Positions 7,315 through 15,578 are shown, numbered from the stretch's first letter. The stretch: 64,000 bases of DNA from Ruminococcus sp. (GCA_021200415.1 JAJQGO010000011.1:62001-126000); one strand, 5' to 3'. Made by a program: numbers and translations. Notes: generated by a model from the letters alone, not told the origin.

Positions 7315-10185
7315 ATGTCATCATATATTCCTGTTATAGGTCTTGAAATTCATGCTGAGCTGCTTACAAATTCAAAGGTTTTCTGTACGTGCAGCGCGGA
7401 ATTCGGCGGCAGTCAGAATTCACGATGCTGTCCCGTTTGTACGGGTATGCCGGGAACACTTCCCGTAATAAATCAGAAGGCTGTTGAGTATGCCGTAAAG
7501 GCAGGCTTTGCTCTTGGCTGCGATATAAACAAATTTTCCGTATTCGACAGAAAAAACTATTTTTACCCCGATTTGCCGAAAGCATATCAGATTTCACAGC
7601 TTCAACGTCCTCTTTGTATAAACGGATCTGTAAAAATTGAAACGTCAAAGGGCGAAAAGGTTATCAGAATAAACCGTATCCACCTTGAAGAGGACGCAGG
7701 AAAGCTCGTCCATGACGACTTCAACGCTGTGTCGCTTGCGGATTACAACAGATGCGGCGTACCGCTTATTGAAATTGTTACCGAGCCTGATATATCCTCG
7801 GCAGAGGAAGCAAAGGCATTCTTTGAAAAGGTCAGCCTGCTGCTTCAGTATGCGGGAGTCTGCGATTGTAAAATGGAGCAAGGCTCATTGAGATGCGACG
7901 TAAATGTTTCCGTTATGAAGCCGGAGGACAAGGAATTCGGAACAAGAACCGAGTGTAAGAATCTTAACTCCCTTAAATCCATTACAAGAGCAATTGATTA
8001 TGAAATCAAACGTCAGTCAAGGCTTCTTGATATGGGCTACAAGGTTGTTCAGGAAACAAGGCGTTATAATGATAACCGCGGTGAAACAACGTCCATGAGA
8101 AGCAAGGAGGATGCGCATGATTACCGCTATTTCCCCGAACCGGATATTTTACAGGTTAATTTCACCGATGAGCAGCTGGACGCAATCAAGGCTCAGCTTC
8201 CGGAGCTTCCGCACAAAAGGCTTGCAAGATATACGGGCGAGTACGGTCTGACGGAAACAGATGCCCAGATTATTGTGAATTCAAAGCTCGTTTCCGATTT
8301 CTTTGACGATGCCGTTGCAGCCTACAATAATCCGAAGGCTATAGCTAATTTTATAATTGTGGAGCTTCTCAGACGAGTAAATCTCGGCGAGGTTTCAATG
8401 GACGCTCTGCCGTTCTCCTCACAGGAATTTGCAAAGCTTGTTGAAATGGCTGAAACCGAAAAAATATCTAAGAATGACGCAAAAAAGATACTTCGCCTTA
8501 TGATTGAAACAGGCAAGGATGCCGAAACACTTGCAAAAGAAAACGGTATGCTTATTGTTAATGATATGAGCAAGGTTGCCGATGTTCTCGATAATGTTTT
8601 TGCGGAAAACGCTTCAACTGTAGAGCAGTATAAAAACGGTGAAACAAAGGTATTCGGATTCCTTATGGGTCAGTGTACCAAGGCGCTTCGCGGCGTATGT
8701 ACGCCAAAGGTAATCAAGGAATCTCTTGAGAAAAAGCTCGCTGAGATTTCAGTTGATTCATCATCCTCCGGCGGTGAAACAGAAACAAAAGAGGCAAAAG
8801 AAGATACCGCGCTTAATATGACTGCTTATGTAAACGAAGATCCCTACAAGCCGTCAGTTAAGAATAATATCAAGCAAATCGGAACTCATAAGCTGAAAAA
8901 AGAATTTGAGCTTAGCGATGCTCTTGATAATATCGGAAAGGATATTACTATTGAGTGCTGTGTTCATAAGATAAGAAGCATGAGCGGATTCTCATTTATT
9001 ATCGTTCGTACAGCAAGATACACCCTTCAGACGATTTATTCTCCCGATAAATGCAAGGACAGCATAGACGGTCTTAAAGAGGGATATTTTGTAAATCTTA
9101 CCGGTACTGTAACTGAAAATGTAAAGGGAATCAACGGAATTGAGATTATCCTGAAGGAAATCAAGCTTATATCCAATCCCAGATTTGAATATCCTCTTCA
9201 TGTTTCCAAAAAGAAGCTTGACTGCGTACTTGACGTTAACCTTAACAATCGTTCGGTATCTTTGAGAAATCCCTATGAAAGAGCAATTTTCAAGTTCCAA
9301 GAGGGTGTCTGCAACGGTTTCAGAGAATTTATGCTCAAGGAAAACTTTACCGAAATCCATTCGCCTAAGATAGTTGCACAGGGTGCAGAGGGCGGAGCTA
9401 ATATATTCCACCTTGACTACTTCGACAAGCACGCTTTCCTCAATCAGTCGCCGCAGTTCTATAAGCAGACTGCCGTTGCCTTCTTTGACAGGGTATTTGA
9501 GATTGCTCCTGTTTATCGTGCTGAAAAGCACGCAACATCACGTCATATTAACGAATATATCGGACTTGATTTTGAAATGGGATATATTGACAGTATGTAC
9601 GACGTTATGGCAATGGAAGCTGCTATGCTGAAATATGTAATGCAGTATCTCAAGGATAACTACGCTAACGAAATTGAGATTCTTGAAGCTGACATTCCCG
9701 AAATAGATGAAATTCCCTGTGTTACTCTATTGGAGGCAAAGGAAATTCTCGGAGATAAAGGCTCAGGAAACAAGCTTGACCTTGAGCCTGAGGACGAGGT
9801 TGCAATCTGCGAATACGCAAAGAGGGAATTCAATTGTGACTTTATTTTCGTAACTCACTTCCCATCGTCAAAGCCGCCCTTCTACGCAATGAATGACAGA
9901 GATGACCCACGACTTGCCTACAAATTTGACCTTCTTTTCAGAGGACTTGAGATTACAAGCGGCGGTCAGCGTATACACGATTATGACGAACAGGTAGCTA
10001 AAATGAAGGCACAGGGCTTGAATCCCGATGATTTCAAATACTATCTTGAAGCGCATAAATACGGACTTCCTCCTCATGGCGGACTTGGTATTGGTCTTGA
10101 AAGATTAGTAATGAAGCTTCTGAAGATGTCAAATATCAGACAGACAAGCCTCTTCCCGAGAGATATTAACAGACTTTTACCGTAA
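7315..10185 (+). CDS. gatB-aspS: Fusion: amidotransferase subunit GatB + archaeal-type (non-discriminating) aspartyl-tRNA synthetase
   Basis: A single 956-residue frame joins two enzymes. Residues 1 to about 478 are a complete GatB: the zinc-site cysteines (CTCS, CCPVCTGMPGT), the FDRKNYFYPDLPK and GVPLIEIVTEPDI motifs of the kinase-like domain, and the YqeY-like tail domain that grips tRNA. A linker rich in Ser, Glu and Lys follows (about 479-505). Residues about 506-956 are an aspartyl-tRNA synthetase of the archaeal/eukaryal type: OB-fold anticodon domain, the QSPQFYKQ loop, class II motif 2 (FEIAPVYRAEKH) and motif 3 (GGLGIGLERLVMK); the bacterial GAD insertion is absent. GatB alone is about 475 residues in other bacteria. 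ATG 7315 follows GGAGGTG with a six-base spacer. Inference: the synthetase charges tRNA(Asn) with Asp and hands it to the attached GatCAB for amidation. The frame is open throughout with no sign of a sequencing error. Confidence 0.9.
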   Translation: MSSYIPVIGLEIHAELLTNSKVFCTCSAEFGGSQNSRCCPVCTGMPGTLPVINQKAVEYAVKAGFALGCDINKFSVFDRKNYFYPDLPKAYQISQLQRPLCINGSVKIETSKGEKVIRINRIHLEEDAGKLVHDDFNAVSLADYNRCGVPLIEIVTEPDISSAEEAKAFFEKVSLLLQYAGVCDCKMEQGSLRCDVNVSVMKPEDKEFGTRTECKNLNSLKSITRAIDYEIKRQSRLLDMGYKVVQETRRYNDNRGETTSMRSKEDAHDYRYFPEPDILQVNFTDEQLDAIKAQLPELPHKRLARYTGEYGLTETDAQIIVNSKLVSDFFDDAVAAYNNPKAIANFIIVELLRRVNLGEVSMDALPFSSQEFAKLVEMAETEKISKNDAKKILRLMIETGKDAETLAKENGMLIVNDMSKVADVLDNVFAENASTVEQYKNGETKVFGFLMGQCTKALRGVCTPKVIKESLEKKLAEISVDSSSSGGETETKEAKEDTALNMTAYVNEDPYKPSVKNNIKQIGTHKLKKEFELSDALDNIGKDITIECCVHKIRSMSGFSFIIVRTARYTLQTIYSPDKCKDSIDGLKEGYFVNLTGTVTENVKGINGIEIILKEIKLISNPRFEYPLHVSKKKLDCVLDVNLNNRSVSLRNPYERAIFKFQEGVCNGFREFMLKENFTEIHSPKIVAQGAEGGANIFHLDYFDKHAFLNQSPQFYKQTAVAFFDRVFEIAPVYRAEKHATSRHINEYIGLDFEMGYIDSMYDVMAMEAAMLKYVMQYLKDNYANEIEILEADIPEIDEIPCVTLLEAKEILGDKGSGNKLDLEPEDEVAICEYAKREFNCDFIFVTHFPSSKPPFYAMNDRDDPRLAYKFDLLFRGLEITSGGQRIHDYDEQVAKMKAQGLNPDDFKYYLEAHKYGLPPHGGLGIGLERLVMKLLKMSNIRQTSLFPRDINRLLP

Positions 10186-10195
10186 AATAAAAATA

Positions 10196-10232
10196 AAAAT
10201 GCCGTTCAGCGAACTGAACGGCATTTTCTTTT
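10196..10232 (+). terminator. Terminator after gatB-aspS (probably bidirectional)
   Basis: Inverted repeat GCCGTTCAG (10201-10209), loop CGAA, CTGAACGGC (10214-10222), flanked by AAAAT and ATTTTC so it has a T-run on either strand. It lies between the converging gatB-aspS and the FkbM gene. Confidence 0.9.
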
Positions 10233-11295
10233 ATAAAGTCGTATATAAATTTGTTTCCCAAGCAGGTATATATAGCTGGTGACGAATATAAAGCTTATAA
10301 TTCGGATTCAGCTTTTTTATAAGCAGGGGAAGCTCAAATATATCCTCGTTTCTGTGATACAGGGAAACCATCAGCCTCGGCGAATAATGGGAAATGGTAG
10401 ATGAAGCGCCCCATATAGCTTCACGCTCAAAGCCTTCGACGTCCATTTTTATAAGAGTTGCAGGCTTGCCATTGAGAATGCTGTCAACAGAGCGTGCGTC
10501 AACTGTAGTAGAAGCGCCGGCAGTAATTGCTGACTGTCTGCCTGCCTTAGAAGCAAACGGCAGCTCAGTTTCCGTACACCATGCGGCTGAATTATATGCA
10601 AAAATATGTTTCATTCCATCGACAAACTTAGCGAGCTTTTTGAAATTTTTTCTGTCAGGCTCAAGCGCATATATTGACGCATACTTGCCATGCGTAAACT
10701 CAAGCAGCTCACGAATAGTATCTCCGTTATAAGCTCCGAGGTCAACATAGACTTCATTTAATCCGGGCTTTATAATTTTTTTGTAAATATCGGATTTAGG
10801 AGTTGTAACAGCTGAAAGATACTCGATTTTTCCGCTTATTTTGAAATTGATTATATTAGCATAAACCTTCCGCGAGTAATCGTCCGCAAGACTTTCATAT
10901 ACCTGTTCGATTTTATCCTCATTCTCGACGCAGTATTCGTAGGTGAAAAGACCGGTTCCTGCAACAGGTACATCAGGTACATAGAGAGTGTGCTTGGCAG
11001 CTATATTATAAATTTTATCAACAATTTCCTGATAGCCGGCAGCAAACGCCAGAACAACTACAAAATCCGAAACCATTTCTTCGATTTCCGACAATTTATG
11101 AACCTTGTATCCTTCAAAGGAATGACCGCGAACAAAATCATCACTTGCGAAAATTCCGGAGAGCGTAATATTCCTGCTTTTAAAAACAGACATAATTTTA
11201 AGCGCGCCGTCGCCCATACCATATATGAAAATGGGTCTTTTTTCAGCCTTCAGGCGATCCCAGCATGACTGTTTTTCCGTAATAAAAGAAAGCAT
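10231..11295 (-). CDS. FkbM-family S-adenosylmethionine-dependent methyltransferase
   Basis: A 354-residue protein. The C-terminal two thirds is an FkbM-type methyltransferase: YVDLGAYNGDTIRELL is the SAM-binding glycine loop (about residue 180), and LIKMDVEGFEREAIWGA is the FkbM hallmark near residue 285. FkbM proteins O-methylate sugars or polyketides. The N-terminal 110 residues (IFIYGMGDGALKIM and following) resemble a nucleotide-binding Rossmann fold often found in front of FkbM domains in surface-polysaccharide loci. No glycosyltransferases lie nearby, so the substrate is unknown. It follows the PH-domain gene after 22 bases and is probably cotranscribed with it. Confidence 0.85.
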   Translation of the reverse strand: MLSFITEKQSCWDRLKAEKRPIFIYGMGDGALKIMSVFKSRNITLSGIFASDDFVRGHSFEGYKVHKLSEIEEMVSDFVVVLAFAAGYQEIVDKIYNIAAKHTLYVPDVPVAGTGLFTYEYCVENEDKIEQVYESLADDYSRKVYANIINFKISGKIEYLSAVTTPKSDIYKKIIKPGLNEVYVDLGAYNGDTIRELLEFTHGKYASIYALEPDRKNFKKLAKFVDGMKHIFAYNSAAWCTETELPFASKAGRQSAITAGASTTVDARSVDSILNGKPATLIKMDVEGFEREAIWGASSTISHYSPRLMVSLYHRNEDIFELPLLIKKLNPNYKLYIRHQLYIPAWETNLYTTL

Positions 11296-11317
11296 TATAT
11301 CACCCCATTAAGCAAAA

Positions 11318-11716
11318 TTATTCATTATCATAATCATCGTCACATGAATCGTCATGAATATGCATAAGATCCCTGCCTCTGATTCCATATTTATCACGCA
11401 TTATATTGAGATATTTGTCGATTTGTTCAGAAACCATTCTCGGATTTTTAATACAATGCACTTCCTTGGAAGGAGTATCGGTATCCTTGCTGTAAATGAT
11501 TATAGTTCCACAGCCGAAAATTCGCTGAAGGAAGGGGAATCTGACTTTTTTATCAGTGATTTTATACAGATCGATTTCGTCCTCAGTGATGCTCAGAAAT
11601 CCTGTTCTTGTGATGAATTTGGTTTCCGTAAGAAAGTAGCGGGTAAAGGAAATAGGTAAGCCGAAAATAGTACGCTTTTTGTCCGACCAAACGTACGAGA
11701 TTTCATTTTTCTTCAT
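11318..11716 (-). CDS. Small PH-domain-like (bPH_2/DUF304 type) protein
   Basis: A 132-residue protein without signal peptide or clear membrane span. The order of beta-strand-rich segments, with FLTETKFITRTGFLSITEDE, then the central GTIIIYSKDTDTPSKEV and a final helix (RMVSEQIDKYLNIMRDKYG), resembles the bacterial PH domain of YdbS/YdbT-like proteins. The tail is acidic and ends HIHDDSCDDDYDNE. Function is unknown. ATG 11716 has GGAGG-like sequence upstream, and a promoter precedes it. Confidence 0.6.
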   Translation of the reverse strand: MKKNEISYVWSDKKRTIFGLPISFTRYFLTETKFITRTGFLSITEDEIDLYKITDKKVRFPFLQRIFGCGTIIIYSKDTDTPSKEVHCIKNPRMVSEQIDKYLNIMRDKYGIRGRDLMHIHDDSCDDDYDNE

Positions 11717-11760
11717 TGCATAATCCTCCGTAAATATGTTGTAATCCTACATATAAATAT

Positions 11761-11789
11761 ATTTTATCACACATTTCGGGAATAGTCAA
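11761..11789 (-). promoter_or_regulatory. Promoter of the PH-domain/FkbM operon
   Basis: Reading the minus strand: TTGACT (11784-11789), 17 bases, TAAAAT (11761-11766). Confidence 0.7.
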
Positions 11790-11824
11790 TAAAAAGATTG
11801 CAATATCCCGATATTTTGAGGTGA

Positions 11825-12820
11825 TTATTCGTCATCGTCATGTTTTTCTCCGCCTTTTACCTTGGAGAGGGGATTGCTTTCAATTGCGTTTCTGACAGTA
11901 TTGTCATTTAAATGAGTATAAATTTCAGTTGTTGATACGCTGACGTGACCTAACAGCTCCTTCAGCGTCAAAACATCAGCATCGCCATACTGATACATCA
12001 AGGTGGCTGCCGTGTGACGCAGCTTATGCGTTGTAATTCCTTTGCCGTTAAGTCCGGCTTCTGTCAGAGACTTTTCGACTATCTGCTGTACGCGTCTTTT
12101 GGAAATTCTTTTATTCTGATTGCTTAAAAAAAGCGCAGGCTCATTTGCAGCCTTGGGATTATTATTTCTGACCTCGAGATATTGATTCAGTGCGTCAACA
12201 CAGGCGGAATTAAGATAAACCATTCGTTCCTTATTGCCTTTACCGAGAATTTTCATACGCAGCTCATAGAAATCTATATCCGTAATATTTATTCCCACAA
12301 GCTCGCTCAAACGCATACCACAGTTAAGAAAAAGCGTCAATATACAATAATCACGCTTGGAATCCTTAGTATCAGCCGATTTAAGAAGTCTAAGGCTCTC
12401 GTCAAGTGTGAGAAATTTCGGAAGAGCTGCTTTGGGAACAGGAATATCCAAATCCTTAGTCGGATCATTATCTATGATTTTAGCAGTTTTAGATAAATAT
12501 TTAAAGAAACTCCGCAGTGCCGAAACCTTTCTGTAGCGCGCTCGATCAAGATTTTGGCGTTCATCTGATACATAGAAAATGAAATTATAAATATCTGATA
12601 CAGATATTTTTTTTAGGTCGTTTTCAGTCATCCCTGATATGTCGATGTCATCAATATTCAGATCGATGTCATAATTCATGCAGCAAATATATTTGAGAAA
12701 GAGCCGAATATCAAGATAATATTCCTGTATGGTTCTTTCTGAAAGCATTTTCACAACCTTCAGGTGAACTAAGTAGTCGTTTAAAAATTCCGGATTACTA
12801 TTATTATTATAGTTTTTCAT
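11825..12820 (-). CDS. Tyrosine recombinase (XerC/XerD-type)
   Basis: A 331-residue site-specific recombinase of the lambda-integrase class. It has an N-terminal SAM-like core-binding domain (EFLNDYLVHLKVVKML..TIQEYYLDI) and a C-terminal catalytic domain. Catalytic residues are visible: Arg in NCGMRLSELVGI, Lys in ILGKGNKERMV, His-x-x-Arg in HKLRHTAATLM, His in LLGHVSVST, and the nucleophile Tyr301 in TEIYTHL. Xer proteins resolve chromosome dimers at dif or act as integrases. I chose ATG 12820 because AAAGGGGAA sits just upstream; an earlier in-frame codon at 12859 falls inside a palindrome. The long interdomain segment with acidic stretches is less typical. Neighbours are not phage-like. 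Confidence 0.9.
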   Translation of the reverse strand: MKNYNNNSNPEFLNDYLVHLKVVKMLSERTIQEYYLDIRLFLKYICCMNYDIDLNIDDIDISGMTENDLKKISVSDIYNFIFYVSDERQNLDRARYRKVSALRSFFKYLSKTAKIIDNDPTKDLDIPVPKAALPKFLTLDESLRLLKSADTKDSKRDYCILTLFLNCGMRLSELVGINITDIDFYELRMKILGKGNKERMVYLNSACVDALNQYLEVRNNNPKAANEPALFLSNQNKRISKRRVQQIVEKSLTEAGLNGKGITTHKLRHTAATLMYQYGDADVLTLKELLGHVSVSTTEIYTHLNDNTVRNAIESNPLSKVKGGEKHDDDE

Positions 12821-12846
12821 TGCACTTCCCCTTTCAATTTCTTTCC

Positions 12847-12880
12847 AAAGTTGCACCAAACTTGTATTTGGTGCAACTTT
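12847..12880. repeat. Perfect palindrome in the leader of the recombinase gene (candidate recombination or operator site)
   Basis: AAAGTTGCACCAAA (12847-12860), six-base centre CTTGTA, TTTGGTGCAACTTT (12867-12880): 14-base perfect arms. No T-run follows on either strand, so it is a poor terminator. It lies between the recombinase promoter and its ribosome-binding site. The geometry of two binding arms around six central bases resembles Xer core sites. Confidence 0.7.
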
Positions 12881-12902
12881 ATGTATTGTCCTCTATTTTG
12901 TA

Positions 12903-12932
12903 ATTATACCATATTTCGGCTATGTAATGCAA
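12903..12932 (-). promoter_or_regulatory. Promoter of the tyrosine recombinase gene
   Basis: Minus strand: TTGCAT (12927-12932), 18 bases, TATAAT (12903-12908), with TGG directly before the -10. The predicted start is near 12896, so the palindrome at 12847-12880 is transcribed as part of the leader. Confidence 0.75.
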
Positions 12933-12948
12933 TTGATAAAAATAAACA

Positions 12949-12969
12949 GCCTCCGGTTTTTCCGGAGGC
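12949..12969 (-). terminator. Terminator of the cohesin-like lipoprotein gene
   Basis: GCCTCCGG (12949-12956), TTTTT, CCGGAGGC (12962-12969). On the minus strand the stem is followed by a T-rich tail (TGTTTATTTTTA), placing it just behind the lipoprotein gene. Confidence 0.85.
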
Positions 12970-12988
12970 CAATTTAAATCATACTGAA

Positions 12989-13939
12989 TTATTCGCTCAA
13001 ATCACTGAATGAAGGATTTGCAACCTCATTGAACTCGCCTACAGCATTACATTCTACAATGGTCATAGCATTCTTGTCATACTCGAATTTGAACATCATT
13101 GCAACTAATCCCGGGTTGTTGCTTAAGTTGAATGTTAATGTAACCTCATCGCCCTGTACTGCGGAAACATTGTCAGCATAAACTGCAAATCCGTCATCAT
13201 CTGTAACCTCACGCTGAGCTTCAAGATCCTCAGAAACGTAAACCTTACCGTCAATAACTGTATCAGGAACAACAGTTGAACCGCCGTTGTCGAGGTTAGC
13301 AAAGTCAGGATCAGTAATTACAACGTCATAGACGCCATCGGGAGTTGTATCCTTGATTTTGAATGTAACCTCAATAAACGCACCGTTGAATACATAGTCC
13401 TCGTCCTTGGAAATATCAATCCACATTGCCCATGCCTCGTCCATGTTGGCTGTGTACTCTGTACTATCGCTGCTGCTGGTGGTATTGCTGACAGTTCCGG
13501 AGCTGCCGCTTACTACAGAGGTTACTTCAACTGATTCAGTAACTGTTTCGCCGTCACTGTCCGTTACAGTTTCGCCGCTTGAATCGGTAACCTCAACATA
13601 TGTAGTTGCAGGGGTTCCGTCCGCCTCAGTTACGGTAACATATTCTGTTTCGGAGTCGGAGGAGCTATCGCTGCTGCTTTCATCGGAATCATCATCTGAC
13701 GAAGCTGTAGGATCTTCACCATCCAGCGCGTCATCCTCACCATCCTCGTCCTCGTCTGTCGAATAATAGAATGTTATGGGCTGTTTCAGTGCATCCTCAT
13801 CGGATATAGTTGTAGAATCCCCTGACGAGCTATCGGACTCATCGCTGTCCTCCTTGCCGTTTCCACAGCCCGACATTGAAGTGAGCGCAAGTGCGGCAAC
13901 AATTGATAATATTAAAAATCTCTTCTTATTGCTTTTCAT
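12989..13939 (-). CDS. Lipoprotein with acidic linker and cohesin-like halves in swapped order
   Basis: A 316-residue secreted lipoprotein. The signal peptide ends in a lipobox SMSGC, with Cys25 as lipidation site. A long Ser/Asp/Glu/Thr/Val linker follows (about 30-160). Residues about 162-247 read like the C-terminal half of a cohesin (NGAFIEVTFKIKD, then PDGVYDVVITDPDFAN and DGKVYV). Residues about 248-316 read like the N-terminal half (VSAVQGDEVTLTFNLSNNPG, then MMFKFEYDKNAMTIVE). The protein stops after NPSFSDLSE. Cohesins bind dockerins to anchor enzymes on the cell surface, and a dockerin protein is encoded at 29604-30722. Start ATG 13939 follows GAAAGGA. The cohesin assignment comes from recognising the pattern, not from a search. 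Confidence 0.7.
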   Translation of the reverse strand: MKSNKKRFLILSIVAALALTSMSGCGNGKEDSDESDSSSGDSTTISDEDALKQPITFYYSTDEDEDGEDDALDGEDPTASSDDDSDESSSDSSSDSETEYVTVTEADGTPATTYVEVTDSSGETVTDSDGETVTESVEVTSVVSGSSGTVSNTTSSSDSTEYTANMDEAWAMWIDISKDEDYVFNGAFIEVTFKIKDTTPDGVYDVVITDPDFANLDNGGSTVVPDTVIDGKVYVSEDLEAQREVTDDDGFAVYADNVSAVQGDEVTLTFNLSNNPGLVAMMFKFEYDKNAMTIVECNAVGEFNEVANPSFSDLSE

Positions 13940-14007
13940 TACTTTATATCCTTTCACATAAAAAGAAGTAAAAATTTATTTGGACTGCAAACGCAAATCC
14001 TGATATT

Positions 14008-14036
14008 ATTATACACTTAATACAATACTTTGTCAA
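14008..14036 (-). promoter_or_regulatory. Promoter of the cohesin-like lipoprotein gene
   Basis: Minus strand: TTGACA (14031-14036), 17 bases, TATAAT (14008-14013). Confidence 0.85.
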
Positions 14037-14171
14037 GGGCATAATTGATTTGTAACTGATTTTTAGTAAAATCTCACATTTCTATCACATAAGGCTTTAT
14101 GCATTGCCGTTCGAGACGGTGATTCAAATGTGTTGCCTTAGTGTTGCCTTAAAGAAAGCTACAAATTGATG

Positions 14172-14200
14172 TTGAATATTGGCTGTTTTTAGAGTATAAT
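14172..14200 (+). promoter_or_regulatory. Promoter of the VTT-domain protein gene
   Basis: TTGAAT (14172-14177), 17 bases, TATAAT (14195-14200), about 50 bases before the start codon. Confidence 0.8.
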
Positions 14201-14250
14201 ATGTTTAGAGATATTTTAAAGCATTGCCACGCATTTATTCGGAGGTCAAA

Positions 14251-14943
14251 ATGAAAAAGGGTTTAAAAATAACACTATATATTGCGGCAGCCGCACTGCT
14301 GATTCTGTGCATTTACCTTGCTGTCCCCTATATCAAGCTTCTTTATACCGAAGAGGGACGAGCTGAGATAAATAACGCAGTCAGCGGCTACGGAGGCTTT
14401 GCACCTATAATTTTTGTATTTATTGAGGTTATCCAGATTGTAGCCGCATTTATCCCCGGCGCTCCCATTGAGGTTATGGGCGGAGTTCTGTTCGGTGGAT
14501 TCTTTGGCGTTGTATGGTGTACCGTAGGCGCACTTATCGGAACGGTTATTGTATTTTTCCTTGTAAGAAAATTCGGCAGACCCTTTGTATACAAGATTTT
14601 TCCAAAGCAAAAGCTTGATGATGTGAAAATCTTAAACGATGAAAAAAAGCTCACATTAACTGTGTTTCTGCTCTTTGTAATTCCCGGAACTCCAAAGGAT
14701 TTCCTGACCTATATCGCGGGACTTACAAAAATCAAACCGATGAAATTTTTTCTGACAGCTGTTTCCGCAAGGATTCCCGCAATGACCTGTTCGGTTCTTA
14801 TGGGAGCTAATCTTGGCAAGGGACGTTTTCTGGTGAGCTTTATAATATTTGGTGCAATTATTATTCTTAGTGTAATTGGATATTTCTTGAAGAATAAAAT
14901 TTTTAAGGATAAGGATTTCTCATTTAAAAGAAAAGCAAAATAG
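14251..14943 (+). CDS. VTT-domain (TVP38/TMEM64, SNARE-associated) membrane protein
   Basis: A 230-residue integral membrane protein. An N-terminal span (ITLYIAAAALLILCIYLAV) is followed by the VTT core: FIPGAPIEVMGGVLFGG with its conserved proline-glycine re-entrant loop, a second hydrophobic run up to FFLVRKFGRPFVYKIF, then FVIPGTPKDFLTYIAGLT, the second conserved loop, and a last span near the C-terminus before a Lys/Phe-rich tail. Bacterial relatives (DedA/YtxB/YdjZ-like) are linked to lipid scrambling or membrane homeostasis; the exact role is unknown. Start ATG 14251 follows GGAGG with a five-base spacer. Confidence 0.88.
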   Translation: MKKGLKITLYIAAAALLILCIYLAVPYIKLLYTEEGRAEINNAVSGYGGFAPIIFVFIEVIQIVAAFIPGAPIEVMGGVLFGGFFGVVWCTVGALIGTVIVFFLVRKFGRPFVYKIFPKQKLDDVKILNDEKKLTLTVFLLFVIPGTPKDFLTYIAGLTKIKPMKFFLTAVSARIPAMTCSVLMGANLGKGRFLVSFIIFGAIIILSVIGYFLKNKIFKDKDFSFKRKAK

Positions 14944-14997
14944 ACAGCCTTCCGCTTATTTCCTGATGAAATTCCTCAGATTTCAGATTTATACCTA

Positions 14998-15026
14998 TTG
15001 ATTTTTTTCTCGTTCTGCTGTATAAT
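14998..15026 (+). promoter_or_regulatory. Promoter of the HD-domain protein gene
   Basis: TTGATT (14998-15003), 17 bases, TATAAT (15021-15026); AAAGGAG follows before ATG 15069. Confidence 0.8.
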
Positions 15027-15068
15027 TTATGTGGTTATAAAAATACCGCTTAAAGGAGATATGCATTT

Positions 15069-15578
15069 ATGCTAAAAGCAATCGGTTCACGCAAGGAATT
15101 GACAAATATCGTCTATTTCTGCTATATCAGCGATATTATCGACAGCAGCGAGGTCAGCGAACTCAAAAATATTACACATCATATCTCAACAACACGTTTT
15201 CAGCACTGTCTGAATGTTTCATATTACAGCTATGTCATATGCAAAAAAATGCACCTGAACGCACGCTCAGCAGCTCGTGCAGGCTTGCTTCATGACCTGT
15301 TTTACTACAATCGCAAGGAATATAACAATGCCAAAACCAAAGGGCAGATTTCACACAGCCTGTTTCATGCCATGACCGCAGCTGAAAATGCCGCAAAGCT
15401 TGTGGATATTAACGATCTTGAACGTGACATAATAGAAAAGCATATGTGGCCTGTAACACATAAAATGCCTAAATATAAGGAAAGCTATGTAATCTGCTTT
15501 GTGGATAAGTATTGCGCTGTTCTGGAATTTTTGTTTACTAAATTCAGTAAAAAAGCTCCTGCTGACGCAAACGCCTGA
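15069..15578 (+). CDS. HD-domain phosphohydrolase-like protein
   Basis: A 169-residue soluble protein with the metal-binding pattern of HD hydrolases: His in RFQHCLNVSYYSYVICKK, the His-Asp pair in AGLLHDLFYYNR, further histidines in HSLFHAMTAAENA and EKHMWPVTH, and the last Asp in FVDKYCAVLEF. The family cleaves phosphate esters of nucleotides or tRNA ends; many small clostridial members have no known substrate. It has its own promoter and is followed by metY, whose promoter region partly overlaps a possible terminator. Confidence 0.85.
   Translation: MLKAIGSRKELTNIVYFCYISDIIDSSEVSELKNITHHISTTRFQHCLNVSYYSYVICKKMHLNARSAARAGLLHDLFYYNRKEYNNAKTKGQISHSLFHAMTAAENAAKLVDINDLERDIIEKHMWPVTHKMPKYKESYVICFVDKYCAVLEFLFTKFSKKAPADANA

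Larger units (their letters stand above)
13940..14250. other. 311-base non-coding region with divergent promoters and repeat remnants
   Basis: No open frame with a ribosome-binding site is present. It holds the promoter of the lipoprotein gene, the promoter of the VTT protein gene, and between them (14091-14151) a possible worn copy of the intergenic repeat, including the tandem 11-mer GTGTTGCCTTA at 14130-14140 and 14141-14151. Confidence 0.7.

Noticed and set aside
8750-8840. Sequencing error joining separate gatB and aspS genes
   Set aside because: The frame continues through an ordinary-looking hydrophilic linker with no repeat or homopolymer; no ribosome-binding site precedes the internal methionine near 8818.
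12847-12880. Intrinsic terminator
   Set aside because: The stem is strong but no T-run follows on either strand, and it lies between a promoter and its gene.
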